Counted from the stretch's first letter, positions 14,736 to 24,268 are shown. The stretch: 64,000 bases of DNA from Bradyrhizobium sp. Ec3.3 (GCF_000472925.1 NZ_AXAS01000015.1:1-64000), one strand, 5' to 3'. The notes: generated from the letters alone by a model not told the origin. A program made the numbers and translations.

Positions 14736-17700
14736 ATGAAGTGCGGGTTGTGCCCCATTGCGCGATCTCTCGTCGCGGCGCTTGCGATCCGTTGGTTTTC
14801 GAAGCCGCCTCGCGTGGACGCTGCTGCGACGGCAGCGCAGAGATTGCGCTGCCGCGCGACGGTGTGGGCGGCAGTCATGGGCGTGCTGATCGCGTTTCTG
14901 TCCGCCAGCCCGGGGTCTGCGCAGGTGCGCGGGCAGAATACGCCGACGATCGACAAGTCGTTCGGCGCATCGGAGATCACGGTTGGCAGCAGCACGACGC
15001 TGACGTTCACCGTCACTGGCGCCACTCTTGGAAACACCGGCGTAAACTTCACAGACGCTCTGCCCAGCGGACTTGTTGTCGCCACTCCCACCGGTCTGAC
15101 CGTCACCGGCTCCGACGCCTCCTGCAATGCCTCCAATGTGACGGCCACGGCCGGTGCAACCAGCATCAGCTTGGCGAACGTCTCTTTGGCGTCGAACCAG
15201 ACGTGCACCGTCGCTGTCAACGTGACCGCCACCGCCACCGGCCAGAAGAACAACTCAGTCAAGGTCTCCTCGGACCAGGGGCCCGGCAACAATGCAACGG
15301 CGCACCTGACCGTTGACGCGGCGCCGACCCCTTCGCCCCCCGCAATCGCCAAGAGCTTCGCGCCTTCATCGATTCCGCTTGGTGGCACATCGGTGCTCAC
15401 CTTCACGATCACCAATCCAAATGCTTCGGCAGCGCTCACGGGCGTCGCGTTCAGCGACACTCTGCCCGCCGGGCTCACTGTTCCGGCTGCCAGCATCGCT
15501 CAATGCGGCGGCACGCTTACGACGACCGCGACGAGCATCGCGCTCGCGGGCGCAAGCATTGCGGGAGGCGGGGTCTGCAGCTTCTCGGTCACCGTGACCG
15601 CTACCACCAGCGGCACCAAGGTCAACAACTCCTCGGCGGTCACATCGACCAATGGGGGGACCGGCAACACCGCCAGCGCGTCGCTCGAGGTGACCGCACT
15701 GGCTCCTCCTGGAATTTCCAAAAGCTTCGCGCCGGCATCGATTGCCGTCAACGGCACATCGTCGCTCACCTTCACGATCACCAATCCCAATGCTTCGACG
15801 GCGCTCACGGGCGTCGCGTTCACCGACGCGTTTCCCGCCGGGCTCCTGGTTGCGACCCCCAGCGGCCTGACCAACGCCTGCGGCGGCACCCTCACCGCGC
15901 CTGCCGGCGGCAGTAGCGTCAACCTCTCGGGCGCCACCCTCGCGGCCGCCTCATCCTGCACGATCTCGCTCAACGTGACCGGCACGACCACCGGCATCAA
16001 GGTCAACAGCACATCACCGGTCAGCTCAACCAACGGAGGAACCGGAGACAACGCCAGCGCGGCGCTCGCGGTGGGCGTGACCTCTCCGCCTGCGATTGCC
16101 AAGAGCTTCGCGCCTTCACTGATTCCGCTCGGCGGCACATCGGTGCTTACCTTCACGATCATCAACCCCAACCCTGTGCTGGTGCTGTCCGGGGTAGCCT
16201 TCACCGATGCTCTGCCGGCCGGGCTCACTGTTCCGGCTGCCAGCATCGCACAATGCGGCGGCACGCTTACGACGACAGGCACGAGCATCGCGCTCGCGGG
16301 CGCAAACATTACGGGAGGCGGGGCCTGCACCTTCTCGCTCATCGTAACCGGCACCACCACCGGCACCAAGGTCAACACCACCTCGAACGTCACCTCGAGC
16401 AATGGAGGGACCGGCAACACTGCCAGTTCGTCGCTCCAGGTGACCGCACTGGCTCCTCCTGGAATTTCCAAGAGCTTCGCGCCAGCATCGATTGCAGTCG
16501 GCGGTACGTCGTTGCTCACCTTCACGATCAGCAATCCCAATGCTTCGACGGCGCTCACGGGGGTCGCGTTCACCGACGCGTTTCCCGCCGGGCTCCTGGT
16601 TGCGAGCCCCAGCGGCCTGACCAACTCCTGCGGCGGCACCCTCACCGCGCCAGCCGGCGGCGGCAGCGTCAACCTCTCGGGCGCCACCCTCGCGGTCGCC
16701 TCATCCTGCACGATCTCGCTCAACGTGACCGGCACGACCGCCGGCATCAAGGTCAACGCGAGCTCACCGATCAGTTCGACCAACGGAGGGACCGGAGACA
16801 GCGCCAGCGCGACGCTCACGGTCAATACGTCGCTCTCTCCGAGTGTCCAAAAAGTATTCGGCGCCGCGTCGATTTCGACGGGCGGCATAACTTCGCTAAC
16901 GTTCACCGTCGTCAATCCCAACCCCAGCTCGGCGCTCACCGGCGTCGCGCTCACCGACAGATTCCCGGCCGGGCTCGTGGTTGCGAGCCCCAACGGCCTG
17001 ACCGGCTCGTGCGGCGGCGGCTCCATCACGGCGACCGCAGGCGGCGGCAACGTCAGCCTCACGGGTGCGACGCTCCCGGCCGCTGCGTCCTGCACGTTTT
17101 CGGTCAACGTGACGGGAACGACCGTCGGGTCGCTGACCAACGTCACCGACCCGGTCACGTCCACGAACGGCGGAACAGGCAACACTGCGAGTGCCTCCAT
17201 CACCATCAGCGTGCCGGCGGACAGCGGGCGCTTGCGCGATTTGCAACTCACCGTCACCAAGATCGAGGCCCATGCTTCGGGCGCCGCGGTCTCCGGCGCG
17301 GTCGATGAGGCGATTGCCGATGGCTTTACCGATTGCGCGGGCCCGCAGGTGCCGGTCAAGGCGAGCGGCGGCGGCCTGCGCTTCAAGTTCGGCTGCGAAC
17401 TCCAACCCCCGCCGACCAAGGGGACGCCGTCGGTCGTGCTCGCACCACCGTTGTGGCTGGCCTGGGCCGACATACGCGGCAGCGACTGGAATACCAGCCA
17501 GCAGACCGGCGATATCCGCGGCGGACAGATCAATGCGCTGTTCGGAATATCGCATCGCCTCACGACCGATATTCTGATCGGCGCATTCGGCGGCTATGAG
17601 AACTTCGACTACACCTCGCAGCTGCTCGACGGCCGATTGAAGGGTGACGGGTGGACGGCCGGCGGATATTTCGGCTGGCGCTTCCTGCCAGGCATGCGAT

Positions 17701-18242
17701 TCGACGCCAGCCTGGCGCGCTCGGGAATTAGCTACAACGGCGTCGCCGGCACCGCATTCGCGACGTTCCCGGGGCAACGCTGGCTCGCGACGGCGTCGCT
17801 GATCGGCGTCTACAAGACGCACTACGGCGTCGAGATTGAGCCCTCGCTCAAGGTCTATGCCTTGTGGGAGCGCGAAGACGCCTACACGGACAACTTCGGC
17901 GTCACGGAGAGCTCACGCTCCTTCTCGGAAGGCCGCGCGAGCGCCGGCGCAAAAATCATGTATCCGTGGCTATGGACGACCACGGTCAAGCTGACACCTT
18001 ATGTCGGCCTCTACGCCGACTATTACTTCAACCGCGACGACGCGACGCTGCCGGTCGGGCCGCTGTTGCAGCCGACCCAGTTCCTGCAAGGCTGGTCGGC
18101 GCGCGTCACGACCGGCGTCGGCGTGACACTGGGAGCCGGCCCGAGGTTCTCGGTCGATGGCGAGCTTGGGGGGCTCGGGAGCAATCAGTTCACCGTCTGG
18201 TCGGTGCGTGGACGCGCATCGGTGCCGTTCAGTGCAGATTAG
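14736..18242 (+). CDS. Large repetitive autotransporter-type adhesin
   Basis: About 1168 residues. A long, Arg/Cys-containing N-terminal leader ends in the hydrophobic signal MGVLIAFLSASPGSAQ; the ATG at 14736 is my choice, with an in-frame TTG at 14724 and ATG at 14877 as alternatives. The passenger holds six beta-sandwich repeats of 123-133 residues (DUF11-like, with words such as KSFAPASI, LTFTITNPN, GVAFTDALPAGL, STNGGTGNTAS). Repeats 2-3 and 4-5 form a duplicated 750-bp block. After a linker (coded around 17220-17450) comes a roughly 260-residue beta-barrel region from PPLWLAWADIRGSDW to the end, resembling an autotransporter translocator. The role is probably surface exposure and adhesion; the ligand is unknown. 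It stands alone, just outside the island boundary. Confidence 0.82.
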   Translation: MKCGLCPIARSLVAALAIRWFSKPPRVDAAATAAQRLRCRATVWAAVMGVLIAFLSASPGSAQVRGQNTPTIDKSFGASEITVGSSTTLTFTVTGATLGNTGVNFTDALPSGLVVATPTGLTVTGSDASCNASNVTATAGATSISLANVSLASNQTCTVAVNVTATATGQKNNSVKVSSDQGPGNNATAHLTVDAAPTPSPPAIAKSFAPSSIPLGGTSVLTFTITNPNASAALTGVAFSDTLPAGLTVPAASIAQCGGTLTTTATSIALAGASIAGGGVCSFSVTVTATTSGTKVNNSSAVTSTNGGTGNTASASLEVTALAPPGISKSFAPASIAVNGTSSLTFTITNPNASTALTGVAFTDAFPAGLLVATPSGLTNACGGTLTAPAGGSSVNLSGATLAAASSCTISLNVTGTTTGIKVNSTSPVSSTNGGTGDNASAALAVGVTSPPAIAKSFAPSLIPLGGTSVLTFTIINPNPVLVLSGVAFTDALPAGLTVPAASIAQCGGTLTTTGTSIALAGANITGGGACTFSLIVTGTTTGTKVNTTSNVTSSNGGTGNTASSSLQVTALAPPGISKSFAPASIAVGGTSLLTFTISNPNASTALTGVAFTDAFPAGLLVASPSGLTNSCGGTLTAPAGGGSVNLSGATLAVASSCTISLNVTGTTAGIKVNASSPISSTNGGTGDSASATLTVNTSLSPSVQKVFGAASISTGGITSLTFTVVNPNPSSALTGVALTDRFPAGLVVASPNGLTGSCGGGSITATAGGGNVSLTGATLPAAASCTFSVNVTGTTVGSLTNVTDPVTSTNGGTGNTASASITISVPADSGRLRDLQLTVTKIEAHASGAAVSGAVDEAIADGFTDCAGPQVPVKASGGGLRFKFGCELQPPPTKGTPSVVLAPPLWLAWADIRGSDWNTSQQTGDIRGGQINALFGISHRLTTDILIGAFGGYENFDYTSQLLDGRLKGDGWTAGGYFGWRFLPGMRFDASLARSGISYNGVAGTAFATFPGQRWLATASLIGVYKTHYGVEIEPSLKVYALWEREDAYTDNFGVTESSRSFSEGRASAGAKIMYPWLWTTTVKLTPYVGLYADYYFNRDDATLPVGPLLQPTQFLQGWSARVTTGVGVTLGAGPRFSVDGELGGLGSNQFTVWSVRGRASVPFSAD
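15336..16835 (+). repeat. Duplicated 750-bp block in the adhesin gene
   Basis: Copies 15336-16085 and 16086-16835 are each exactly 250 codons and contain two different repeat types (123 plus 127 residues). Repeat 2 is closest to repeat 4 and repeat 3 to repeat 5, so the pair was copied as one unit. Confidence 0.93.
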
Positions 18243-18371
18243 ATCGGGGCCGGGGCGCCTGAACAAAGATTCCGGCCAATGATGCAGCGACGTCCGCTTG
18301 CGTGACCCACGTCACGTAACGCCGTGCCGACTTGTCCTAGCGTCCCGTGACGCTCAGAACGGGAGACACAC

Positions 18372-18716
18372 ATGCACAAGATCATTCTGGTTGCGGCCAT
18401 GGTTCTGGCCTCCGCGTCCGCTCAGGCCGCCGGTTCGCGCGGGCTCGCGCTCGCTTCCGCCGATGACCCGGCCGCGCAGCAGACCACGACCACCACCGCG
18501 CCGCAGGCCGCAAAGCCCACACAAGCTCCGAAATATGTCGACCGGCCCGCGGCCGTGTCCACGACACCGACGACCACAGGCTCAACGCCCGCAACGACGC
18601 AGACGCCAGCAAGCACGGCCAAGACCATCGCGAAGGCCGATAAGCCGAAGCGCAAGCCTTACTGGACCGAAGGCCGCATCATCAGCGAGTTGCATCGCCA
18701 CGGCATTTATTGGTGA
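18372..18716 (+). CDS. Small secreted Thr/Pro/Ala-rich protein
   Basis: 114 residues with a clear signal peptide MHKIILVAAMVLASASAQAA, a low-complexity middle rich in Thr, Pro and Ala, and a conserved-looking basic C-terminus PYWTEGRIISELHRHGIYW. I recall this ending in other small Bradyrhizobium periplasmic proteins, but no function is known to me. GGGAGA lies just before the ATG as ribosome site. It is monocistronic and followed by an interspersed repeat. Confidence 0.7.
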   Translation: MHKIILVAAMVLASASAQAAGSRGLALASADDPAAQQTTTTTAPQAAKPTQAPKYVDRPAAVSTTPTTTGSTPATTQTPASTAKTIAKADKPKRKPYWTEGRIISELHRHGIYW

Positions 18717-18740
18717 AGCGGCAGTCTTTCCGCTCGCACA

Positions 18741-18818
18741 GTCATTCCGGGGCGCCCGCAATGGCGCACCTGAGAATCTCGAGATTCCGGGTTCACGCTG
18801 CGCGTGCCCCGGAATGAC
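18741..18818. repeat. Interspersed palindromic repeat, family A, copy 1
   Basis: Begins gtcattccgggg and ends ccccggaatgac as inverted ends, with an inner pair aatctcgagatt. Other copies are at 20903, 32805, 55909 and 56538. It is intergenic and non-coding. Confidence 0.85.
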
Positions 18819-18893
18819 GGACCAAGAAAAACGTAGATGGCCGGGACAGGCCCGGCCATGACGTAAATCGTAGCGCTCAATTGGTGGCGAGAA

Positions 18894-19943
18894 CTACTGC
18901 GAAACCGTCTGCACCACGCTCGAGATCGGACGCGCGCTCGACGTCGGCACCTTCAAATCCTTGAGCAGCGCCTCGTCATATTCCGGCAGCGTCTGGAACG
19001 TCGTCTTCGCCTTCATCTGCACGACCTTGTAGCCGCCGGCCTTGAGGCGCGCGAGCAGCGTCGGCAGCGCTTCGGCGGTGTGCTTCTGGAAGTCGTGCAT
19101 CAGGATGATGCCCTTGCCGAGCTTGTCGAGCTTGGTCATCACGTTGCTGACGATCTTGTCCGGCGTGCTCTCTTTCCGGAAGTCGAAGGAGTCGAGGTCG
19201 GTCGAGAACATCGCCACGTTGCGGGTGCCGAAATAGCTCACGATCGCCGGATTGTGCTGAAGCTGGGGAAAGCGGAAGAACGGCGCGGGGTTGGTGCCGA
19301 GCGCGAACTTCACCGCGCTAAAGCCCTTCTCGACTTCGTCCTTGGCCTGTTGCTCCGTCATCTTCTTGCTGTTCAGGTTGACGTGCGACCAGGTGTGCGT
19401 GCCCACCGTGTGGCCCTGGGCCAGCACCTGGCGCAGGATCTCGGGGTGATAGGTCGCATGCTTGCCGACCGCGAAGAACAGGCCCTTGGTGCATTCGTCG
19501 GCGAGCGCCTTCAGCACGGCCGGCGTGTTGTTCGGCCACGGACCGTCGTCGAAGGTCAGCACGACCTCCTTGTCGGTGAGGAAGTCGAACTGCTTGAAGT
19601 GCTCAAAGCCGAAGCCCGGCCCGCCGGTGGTATCGATCTCGACCACGCGGGCAACCCCAAGCGCGTTCGGATTGGTGCAGGTGGACTTCTGCTGAACCGG
19701 CATCGCTGGTGCCGGCGTGGGCGTCGCGGCCGCAGCCGCGACCTGCCTGCCCGACAGTGCCGCCGTGGTCTCGACATCGTCCCTGGCCGCAAGCTTCGCC
19801 GAGGCCGGGAGGGGCTCCGGCGCGCGGGCGGCCATCGTCTGGGGAGCGGCCTGTTCGGCGCGCGAGGAATAGAAGAACCAACCTCCGGCGATCACGACCG
19901 CCGCAATCACACTGGCCGCTATCAGGCCCAACGCATTACGCAT
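18894..19943 (-). CDS. Polysaccharide deacetylase (NodB homology domain)
   Basis: Carbohydrate esterase family 4 protein of 349 residues with an N-terminal transmembrane anchor or signal (LGLIAASVIAAVVIAGGWFF), an Ala/Pro linker to about residue 95, then the NodB domain. Motifs: LTFDDGPWPNNTP with the catalytic and metal aspartates, the metal histidines in GTHTWSHVNLN, FFRFPQ and ILMHDFQKHT. It should remove N-acetyl groups from a periplasmic or surface polysaccharide or peptidoglycan; nodulation function is not implied, as no nod genes are near. The ATG at 19943 is favoured by GGAAAG seven bases upstream. Confidence 0.9.
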   Translation of the reverse strand: MRNALGLIAASVIAAVVIAGGWFFYSSRAEQAAPQTMAARAPEPLPASAKLAARDDVETTAALSGRQVAAAAATPTPAPAMPVQQKSTCTNPNALGVARVVEIDTTGGPGFGFEHFKQFDFLTDKEVVLTFDDGPWPNNTPAVLKALADECTKGLFFAVGKHATYHPEILRQVLAQGHTVGTHTWSHVNLNSKKMTEQQAKDEVEKGFSAVKFALGTNPAPFFRFPQLQHNPAIVSYFGTRNVAMFSTDLDSFDFRKESTPDKIVSNVMTKLDKLGKGIILMHDFQKHTAEALPTLLARLKAGGYKVVQMKAKTTFQTLPEYDEALLKDLKVPTSSARPISSVVQTVSQ

Positions 19944-20194
19944 CGCTATTCTTTCCAAATACGCAACCAAACCAGCGGTTTTTCCCCGCGCCGAGCCATT
20001 AATGCGAAGGAACAGTTAACGTGACACCAACACGACGGCGGTTGCGGAGGAATTTCAGCGGGGTGCGCCAAAGTGACCGATGTCACAGTCAACGGGCCGG
20101 TCGTGACCGTCATCACAGTGGAAACGGTTTTGCCGGATCATCGTAGCTCCCGTTAACGCATCCCGCCCAACGGCGGCACCAATGGGAGCCTCAA

Positions 20195-20491
20195 ATGACC
20201 ATCTCGTTCTCGTCCAAAATCCGCGACGCCAGCCTGGCGCTGGGTTTTGCCGCTTTCGTTTCCATCCTGTCCACGACGACAAGCTTTGCCTACACTGCCG
20301 AGGCGCAGCAGATGTGCACCGGTGACGCCTTCCGGCTGTGCTCGTCGGAAATCCCCAACATCCCCGCGATCACCGCCTGCATGATCAAGCACCGCGCCGA
20401 TCTCAGCCCCGGCTGCCGCGCCGTGATGGACAAGGACCTCGCCAAGGCGCCGTCGCGCAAGGTCGCCGACGTCCAGGAAAGTGCGCACTAA
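20195..20491 (+). CDS. Small secreted four-cysteine protein (GLG1-type Cys-rich repeat)
   Basis: 98 residues. After a signal-type N-terminus (cleavage probably after SFA, about residue 32) there is one Cys-rich unit with spacing C-x7-C-x12-C-x11-C, including CTGDAFRLC and LSPGC. This matches the Cys-rich repeat of the eukaryotic Golgi glycoprotein GLG1 family, found in short secreted rhizobial proteins of unknown role. Two disulfides are expected in the periplasm. A paralogue with the same spacing follows at 20677. Confidence 0.72.
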   Translation: MTISFSSKIRDASLALGFAAFVSILSTTTSFAYTAEAQQMCTGDAFRLCSSEIPNIPAITACMIKHRADLSPGCRAVMDKDLAKAPSRKVADVQESAH

Positions 20492-20676
20492 GACAAGTGC
20501 CGCTTGCGTGGCGATGATGCCATCATCGCGCCCTTGAGCTCCCTCGCGAAGTGCCCCGGTGCCGGACCGGGGCCACGCGCCTCTCGCTGGCACGGATCAT
20601 TAACAAAGCCGTTGCAGCGCGGGAACCATCGCTCTAGCTTCGCCCGCCTATCGTTTCGGGTATGAGGCATTGCGCG

Positions 20677-20892
20677 ATGAGCAGATTTCTTTTGATTCTT
20701 CCATTGGTCCTGATCGCATCGAGTGCGTCGGCGCAGCAGCAGCCGGGCCACGATGCCTGCGCTCGCGACGTCTCCCGCTTCTGCCGTTCGGTGATGAACA
20801 ATGGTGATTCGGCCGTGCTCGCCTGCCTGAAGCAGAATCGCACCCGCCTCAGCAAGGCCTGCGACAAGGTGCTGACCGAGCACGGGCAGTAG
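20677..20892 (+). CDS. Second small secreted four-cysteine protein
   Basis: 71 residues with signal peptide MSRFLLILPLVLIASSASAQ and one unit of spacing C-x7-C-x13-C-x11-C (CARDVSRFC ... CLKQNRTRLSKAC). It shares the GLG1-type pattern with the protein 185 bp upstream and is probably a diverged duplicate. The ATG at 20677 is preferred over 20662 because it gives a normal signal peptide. Function unknown. Confidence 0.7.
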   Translation: MSRFLLILPLVLIASSASAQQQPGHDACARDVSRFCRSVMNNGDSAVLACLKQNRTRLSKACDKVLTEHGQ

Positions 20893-20902
20893 TCTCTCCT
20901 CG

Positions 20903-21020
20903 GTCATTCCGGGGCATCGCGCAGCGATGAGCCCGGAATCCTGAAGTTGTGGCGCGAGATTCCGGCTTCGCGCGGACCCGTTGGCGCGCCGCATTGCGCA
21001 ATTGCGCAATGTGGAATGAC
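20903..21020. repeat. Interspersed palindromic repeat, family A, diverged copy 2
   Basis: Starts gtcattccggggc and ends ggaatgac, with an expanded interior. It separates the four-cysteine gene from the convergent MFS gene. Confidence 0.7.
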
Positions 21021-21032
21021 GAGCAGCAAGGA

Positions 21033-22721
21033 TTACGTACTGCTCCCCGCCGCGGTCGCGACCACCGGCAGCACCTCGCCGCTGCTGCGGTCCGGTGTCT
21101 CTTCCTTCCAGCGCACCGAGCCGAATGGGCGCTCGAGCATGCGGCGAATCCGCACCGGCTCGGGGCCGATGTGGAAATCGATCGCCTGCTGATGCAGCGC
21201 GCGCTCGGACTGCGTCGAGCGGTTGCGCTGGCGCAGATAATCGAGCCAGGTCGGGCAGTGATAGCGCTCGGTCCACAACTCCGGATCGGCGATGTCGCGC
21301 GCGATCGACCAGCCATAGGCGCCGTTGCGCTGGCGACTGAGCTGCACGTCCTGCATCACATTGTGGAAGGCGCGCGCGTTCTCCTGCGCCACGCGATATT
21401 CGATCTCGACCACCAGCGGCCCGCTGCGCCCGGTCAGCGACAGCCTCACCTCGGGATCGGCGAGCACCTCGGCGTCCTCGTTGCGCGCGCCGACGCGCGG
21501 CATTGCCAGCCACAGTCCGAGCAGCGGCGAGATCAGCATCAGGCCGGCGGCAACCAGCAGCGCCGTCTCGACGCCGGCATAGTCGGTGAGATGGCCCCAG
21601 CCCCAGGCGCCGATCGCGATGCCGCCGGAGATCGAGGCCTGGAATGCGGCCAGCGAGCGGCCCGCGACCCAGCGCGGCGCTGAGAGCTGCACGCCGATAT
21701 TGAACAGCGCCACCGACGCCATCCACACCGCTCCAGCCAGCACGAGAGCCGCCGCGGTCAGCACCGGCTCGCTGCTGAGCGCGATCGCGGCCATCGCAAA
21801 TGCCATCGAGATCGTGCAGGCGCGGATCGCCGATTCACCGCTCATGCGCTTGCGCAGTTCGTGGATATTGAGCGCGCCGACCACCGCGCCCATGCCGAAG
21901 GCCCCGAGCATGATGCCGTAGGTCTGCGCGCCGCCATGCAGGAGGTCGCGCGCGACCAGCGGCATCAACGCCATGATGGCGCCGCCGATCAGGCCCATCA
22001 CCAGCGTCCGCGTCAGCACGATCTTGATCGGCGGCGAATTGGTGATGTAGCGCACACCTGAGACCATGGCCCGGTTGAGCTTTTCCCGCGGCAGGCGCGA
22101 CGGTTCGTTGGAGCGCCGCCAGAGCAGCAGCACGACCAGCAGCGGCAGATAGAGGATCGCGTTGCAGGCAAAGGCCGCCACCGCGCCGGCCGCAGCGACG
22201 ATGACGCCGCCGATCGCGGGGCCAAAGCTGCGCGCGATGTTGTAGCTGATGCCGTTCAATGCCACCGCCGATGGCAGCGAGTCCGGCGGCACCTGCTCGC
22301 TGACCGAGGACTGCCAGGCCGGGCCGAACAGCGCGTTACCGCTGCCGACGATGAAGCAGAACGCGAGCAGCGTTTCCGGCGTGATGAGCTTGAGCCCGGC
22401 CAGGATCGTGAGCGCGGATGCGCCGACCAGCGCGATCGAGAGCGAGATCAGGGTGACTATGCGGCGGTCATACATGTCGGCGATGGCGCCTGCCGGCATC
22501 GAGATCAACATGATCGGCAGCATCAGCGCGGTCTGCACCAGCGCGACCTTGTCGGCCGATGCCGCCATCTGCGTCATCGCCCAGGCCGCGCCCACGCCCT
22601 GGATCAGGAGCCCGAGATTGGAGAGCAGGCTGGCGAGCCAGATGCGCCGGAATACGGTATACCGCAGGGGCGCGGTGATGCCGTCATTGGCAAATTTCTG
22701 GCGTTTCGGCTGCTCGGTCAT
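21033..22721 (-). CDS. MFS transporter with C-terminal monooxygenase-like extension
   Basis: 562 residues. The first roughly 405 form a 12-helix major facilitator of the EntS/DUF894 exporter type; the loop after helix 2 reads AGAIADMYDRRIV. It is followed by about 150 soluble cytoplasmic residues (from VRLSLTGRSGPLVVEIEYRV) that look like an antibiotic-biosynthesis-monooxygenase (dimeric alpha-beta barrel) fold, known from this MFS subgroup. Substrate unknown; export of a small organic compound is likely. The start at 22721 is chosen because GGAAGGGG lies just upstream; the frame is open from a TTG at 22733. Divergent from the lipase-like gene. Confidence 0.82.
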   Translation of the reverse strand: MTEQPKRQKFANDGITAPLRYTVFRRIWLASLLSNLGLLIQGVGAAWAMTQMAASADKVALVQTALMLPIMLISMPAGAIADMYDRRIVTLISLSIALVGASALTILAGLKLITPETLLAFCFIVGSGNALFGPAWQSSVSEQVPPDSLPSAVALNGISYNIARSFGPAIGGVIVAAAGAVAAFACNAILYLPLLVVLLLWRRSNEPSRLPREKLNRAMVSGVRYITNSPPIKIVLTRTLVMGLIGGAIMALMPLVARDLLHGGAQTYGIMLGAFGMGAVVGALNIHELRKRMSGESAIRACTISMAFAMAAIALSSEPVLTAAALVLAGAVWMASVALFNIGVQLSAPRWVAGRSLAAFQASISGGIAIGAWGWGHLTDYAGVETALLVAAGLMLISPLLGLWLAMPRVGARNEDAEVLADPEVRLSLTGRSGPLVVEIEYRVAQENARAFHNVMQDVQLSRQRNGAYGWSIARDIADPELWTERYHCPTWLDYLRQRNRSTQSERALHQQAIDFHIGPEPVRIRRMLERPFGSVRWKEETPDRSSGEVLPVVATAAGSST

Positions 22722-22858
22722 ATCCCCTTCCAAATGGCTTGCGAGAAATGGTTCGGCGATTCCTGCTGGGCCAAGTGATGCCTGCGAAAGTCCTTCGCTG
22801 TCCAGTGGTTAGACGGCTATAAGCGGTGCAACCAAGTGGTTTGCCGGGGAGGAACGAC

Positions 22859-24232
22859 ATGAAACTATCGCGACGGACAATCTTGCAGGGCGCCAGCGCG
22901 CTGCCTTTCGCGGTTGCGAGCATGCGGACGTCGGCATGGGCGCAGACCACGCCCGCAGTGCCAGCCGCTGCCGAGGTGCCGCCGATCCTGTTCGTGCACG
23001 GCAACGGCGACTACGGCGCGCTCTGGATGACGACATTATGGCGGATGGAGTCCAATGGCGTTGCGCGCGAGCGCATGCTGGCGATCAATTTCACCGATCC
23101 CAATGCGCGGGACGTCGACAGCGTCGAACAGCCCAACCGCTCCTCGACCGAAGACCAGCGCCGGGAGCTCGCCGCTGCGATTGCTGAATTGAAGCGCCGC
23201 ACCGGCGCTGCGCGCGTCGCGCTGGTCGGCAGCTCACGCGGCGGCTATGCCATCCGCAACGTGATCAAGAACGGCGGCGCCGGCGATGTCAGCCACGCCG
23301 TATTGTGCGGCACGCCCAATCACGGCGTCTGGGCTAGCGATGATGTGCTCGGCAGCGAGTTCAACGGCCGTGGCGCCTTCCTGCGCGGCCTGAACGAGGG
23401 CGAGAGCGAGGTGACGCCGGGGCCGGCCTTCCTCACCCTGCGCAGCGACGGCATGGACAAATATGCGCAGGCCGACGGCCGCTTCATCGGCAAGCCCGGT
23501 GTGCCCACCAATGTCACTGCCGAGGGCCCGGAACTGAAAGGCGCCACCAATCTCGTGCTCGGCACGCTCGATCATCGCGAAGTGGCATTTCATCCACGCG
23601 CATTCCGCGAGATCTACAAGTTCATCGCGGGGCGCGAGCCGGACCGCATCGCGATCACGCCCGAGAGCAGCGTCAAGTTGAGCGGGCTGGTGATGGGAAC
23701 GCCCGGTGGCGTGCCGACCAATCGTCCCGTGGAGGGCGCCGCCGTCGAGGTGTTTCGTGTCGATCCCGCCAGCGGCGAGCGCCAGGGCGGTGCGGTGCAT
23801 AGCTCAAAGACCGCCGCCGATGGCCGCTGGGGGCCGGCGCAGGTTGACCCGACCTGGTCGCTCGAATTCGTCCTGACCTCGCCGGCCGCGCCCACGACGC
23901 ATATCTACCGCTCGCCCTTTCCGCGCTCTTCGGACGTGGTGCACCTGCGCGCCGCCCGCCCGCTCGGTCCGCCCGATGCCGGGGCCGCTGCAGTCCTGAT
24001 TCTGTCACGGCCGCGCGGTTATTTCGGCCTGCCGCGCGACATCGTGCTGTTCGACGGCAAGGAGCCGGCGGACGTCAAGCCGGGCGTGCCAACGGATACG
24101 GCAGCAACCCTGCGGCTTCCGGCCACAGAGGTCGGGCGTAACTTCGTGGCTGAGTTCAACGAAGAACGGATCGTGGCCCGGGCCTGGCCGGCCGCCGAGA
24201 ACAGGATTGCGATTGCCGAGCTGACTTACTAG
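22859..24232 (+). CDS. Tat-exported alpha/beta hydrolase (lipase-like)
   Basis: 457 residues. The N-terminus MKLSRRTILQGASALPFAVAS is a twin-arginine signal. The hydrolase core starts PPILFVHGNGDYGALW; the nucleophile elbow is VGSSRGGY (G-x-S-x-G) and a histidine occurs in LGTLDHREVAFHPRAF. After about residue 280 a beta-sandwich-like region (LSGLVMGTPGGVPTNRPVEGAAVEVF) may be a carbohydrate- or polymer-binding extension. It probably acts on esters in the periplasm or outside the cell; substrate unknown. The ATG at 22859 gives the Tat signal. The P450 gene follows after 36 bp, so the two may share a transcript. Confidence 0.78.
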   Translation: MKLSRRTILQGASALPFAVASMRTSAWAQTTPAVPAAAEVPPILFVHGNGDYGALWMTTLWRMESNGVARERMLAINFTDPNARDVDSVEQPNRSSTEDQRRELAAAIAELKRRTGAARVALVGSSRGGYAIRNVIKNGGAGDVSHAVLCGTPNHGVWASDDVLGSEFNGRGAFLRGLNEGESEVTPGPAFLTLRSDGMDKYAQADGRFIGKPGVPTNVTAEGPELKGATNLVLGTLDHREVAFHPRAFREIYKFIAGREPDRIAITPESSVKLSGLVMGTPGGVPTNRPVEGAAVEVFRVDPASGERQGGAVHSSKTAADGRWGPAQVDPTWSLEFVLTSPAAPTTHIYRSPFPRSSDVVHLRAARPLGPPDAGAAAVLILSRPRGYFGLPRDIVLFDGKEPADVKPGVPTDTAATLRLPATEVGRNFVAEFNEERIVARAWPAAENRIAIAELTY

Positions 24233-24268
24233 CTCTGTGAGTGCGGTGGATATGCGGGGAGAGAGCCC

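Noticed and set aside
16086..16835. Second copy of the adhesin block as an assembly artefact
   Set aside because: The two copies differ at many positions, so simple duplication by assembly is unlikely; kept as a real duplication.
15500..17563. Minus-strand open frame of 687 codons opposite the adhesin repeats
   Set aside because: The frame repeats with the same period as the sense-strand adhesin and has no start signals; it is a shadow.
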